Source: an uncultured Clostridium sp.
Lineage (GTDB): Bacteria; Bacillota_A; Clostridia; Lachnospirales; Lachnospiraceae
Length of the DNA: 5,823 nucleotides
Assembly: GCA_900556965.1 (NCBI GenBank)
Contig: USQV01000074.1
Coordinates: forward strand, 1 to 5,823
Reading direction: 5' to 3'
Below, one piece after another: positions 5,287 through 5,823 of the stretch. The number at the start of each line of letters is the position of its first letter. Within the stretch, counting starts at the first letter, position 1. Both the position numbers and the translations under genes were made by a program. The notes beneath the pieces are model-generated. The model did not search any database, was not told where the DNA came from, and was given only the letters and a program-made list of their open reading frames with translations.

Positions 5287-5823
5287 ATGAAAAAGTACAT
5301 CCCGCTGTTGGCCAATGTTCTGGCACAGACGATCTTTGGCCTGGCCTATTTTTTCATAAAAATGGGCATGGCTATCGTTGATCAGGACACACTCAAGTTC
5401 CTTTCGTTCCGCTTTCTGACCGGTTTTGTTGTAATGTCCCTGATCCTTCTTTTCGGTATTAAGAAGGTGAATTATAAGAAGGGGTTTATAGGGCTGCTTT
5501 TGCTGTGCGGTCTGTTTAATCCCGGTATCAGTCAGATTTTGGAGACAACGTCCACCTCTTATGCTCCTACCTCCCAGATCGCCATGTATAATAGCATGCT
5601 GCCGATCATTATGCTGATATTTTCTGCACTTATCAACAAAGAGTATCCGACGAAGCGTCAGCTGATGTTCGTGTGTGTCTGTGTAATGGGTGTTTTCATT
5701 GCTAATCTGGTGAAGCCGGGAGCTACGGGAATGACAGTGATCGGCCTTTGCCTCATTATTGGCACAAACATTGCGGTAGCGATAAACAGAGTGCTGGTCC
5801 GCCGTGCGTCCGCCATATTCACC
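5287..5823 (+). CDS. EamA/DMT-family permease, N-terminal part
   Basis: An integral membrane protein cut off by the window edge; 179 codons are present and no stop is reached, against about 290-310 residues for the family. The first segment (YIPLLANVLAQTIFGLAYFFIKMG) is typical of the first helix of drug/metabolite transporters. At least four more hydrophobic helices follow, including VVMSLILLFGI, FIGLLLLCGLF, LPIIMLIFSALI and LMFVCVCVMGVFIANL, with charged loops between (KKVNYKK, NKEYPTKR). GISQILETTSTSYAPTSQIAMYNSMLPI matches the EamA pattern just after the mid-repeat helix. The family exports or imports small metabolites such as amino acids, but the substrate cannot be told from the sequence. 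ATG 5287 is chosen because AAGGAG (5272-5277) sits 9 nt upstream; in-frame ATG 5281 is only 3 nt from it. It has its own promoter and is probably unrelated to the amidase. Confidence 0.88.
   Translation, partial: MKKYIPLLANVLAQTIFGLAYFFIKMGMAIVDQDTLKFLSFRFLTGFVVMSLILLFGIKKVNYKKGFIGLLLLCGLFNPGISQILETTSTSYAPTSQIAMYNSMLPIIMLIFSALINKEYPTKRQLMFVCVCVMGVFIANLVKPGATGMTVIGLCLIIGTNIAVAINRVLVRRASAIFT

Overview
The window looks like a chromosomal stretch from a Gram-positive Clostridia-type bacterium, probably a gut Lachnospiraceae relative. This is inferred from strong AGGAGG-type ribosome binding sites, moderate GC by eye, extended -10 promoters and a CwlD-type amidase typical of spore formers. No RNA gene, CRISPR array, transposase or origin was seen. 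All genes are on the + strand.

Region 1 (1-127) holds a long hairpin with a short T-run, read as the terminator of an unseen upstream gene, and the leader of the first gene.

Region 2 (128-2476) is a probable three-gene operon. The first gene encodes a soluble Hanks-type Ser/Thr kinase fused to a C-terminal MinD/CpaE-like domain with a degenerate P-loop. The second overlaps it by 52 bp and encodes a stand-alone protein of the same MinD/CpaE-like kind, also with a degenerate P-loop. After an 85-bp gap holding a perfect 10-bp inverted repeat comes a 96-aa protein I do not recognise. The kinase and its two P-loop-like modules look like a signalling or localisation module. Related kinases and CpaE-like proteins are known beside Tad/Flp-type secretion genes in Clostridia, but no secretion gene is visible here, so that link is inference.

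Region 3 (2477-5202) has its own extended -10 promoter and carries two envelope enzymes in tandem: a membrane-anchored or secreted GH18 glycosidase with a stalk-like domain and an SH3b domain, and an Amidase_3 (CwlD-like) N-acetylmuramoyl-L-alanine amidase. Together they would cut glycan strands and remove stem peptides, as in spore cortex or envelope remodelling.

Region 4 (5203-5823) has another extended -10 promoter and the first 179 codons of an EamA/DMT-family permease that runs off the window.

The least described part is region 2: the kinase/degenerate-ATPase fusion, its overlapping partner and the small unknown protein.
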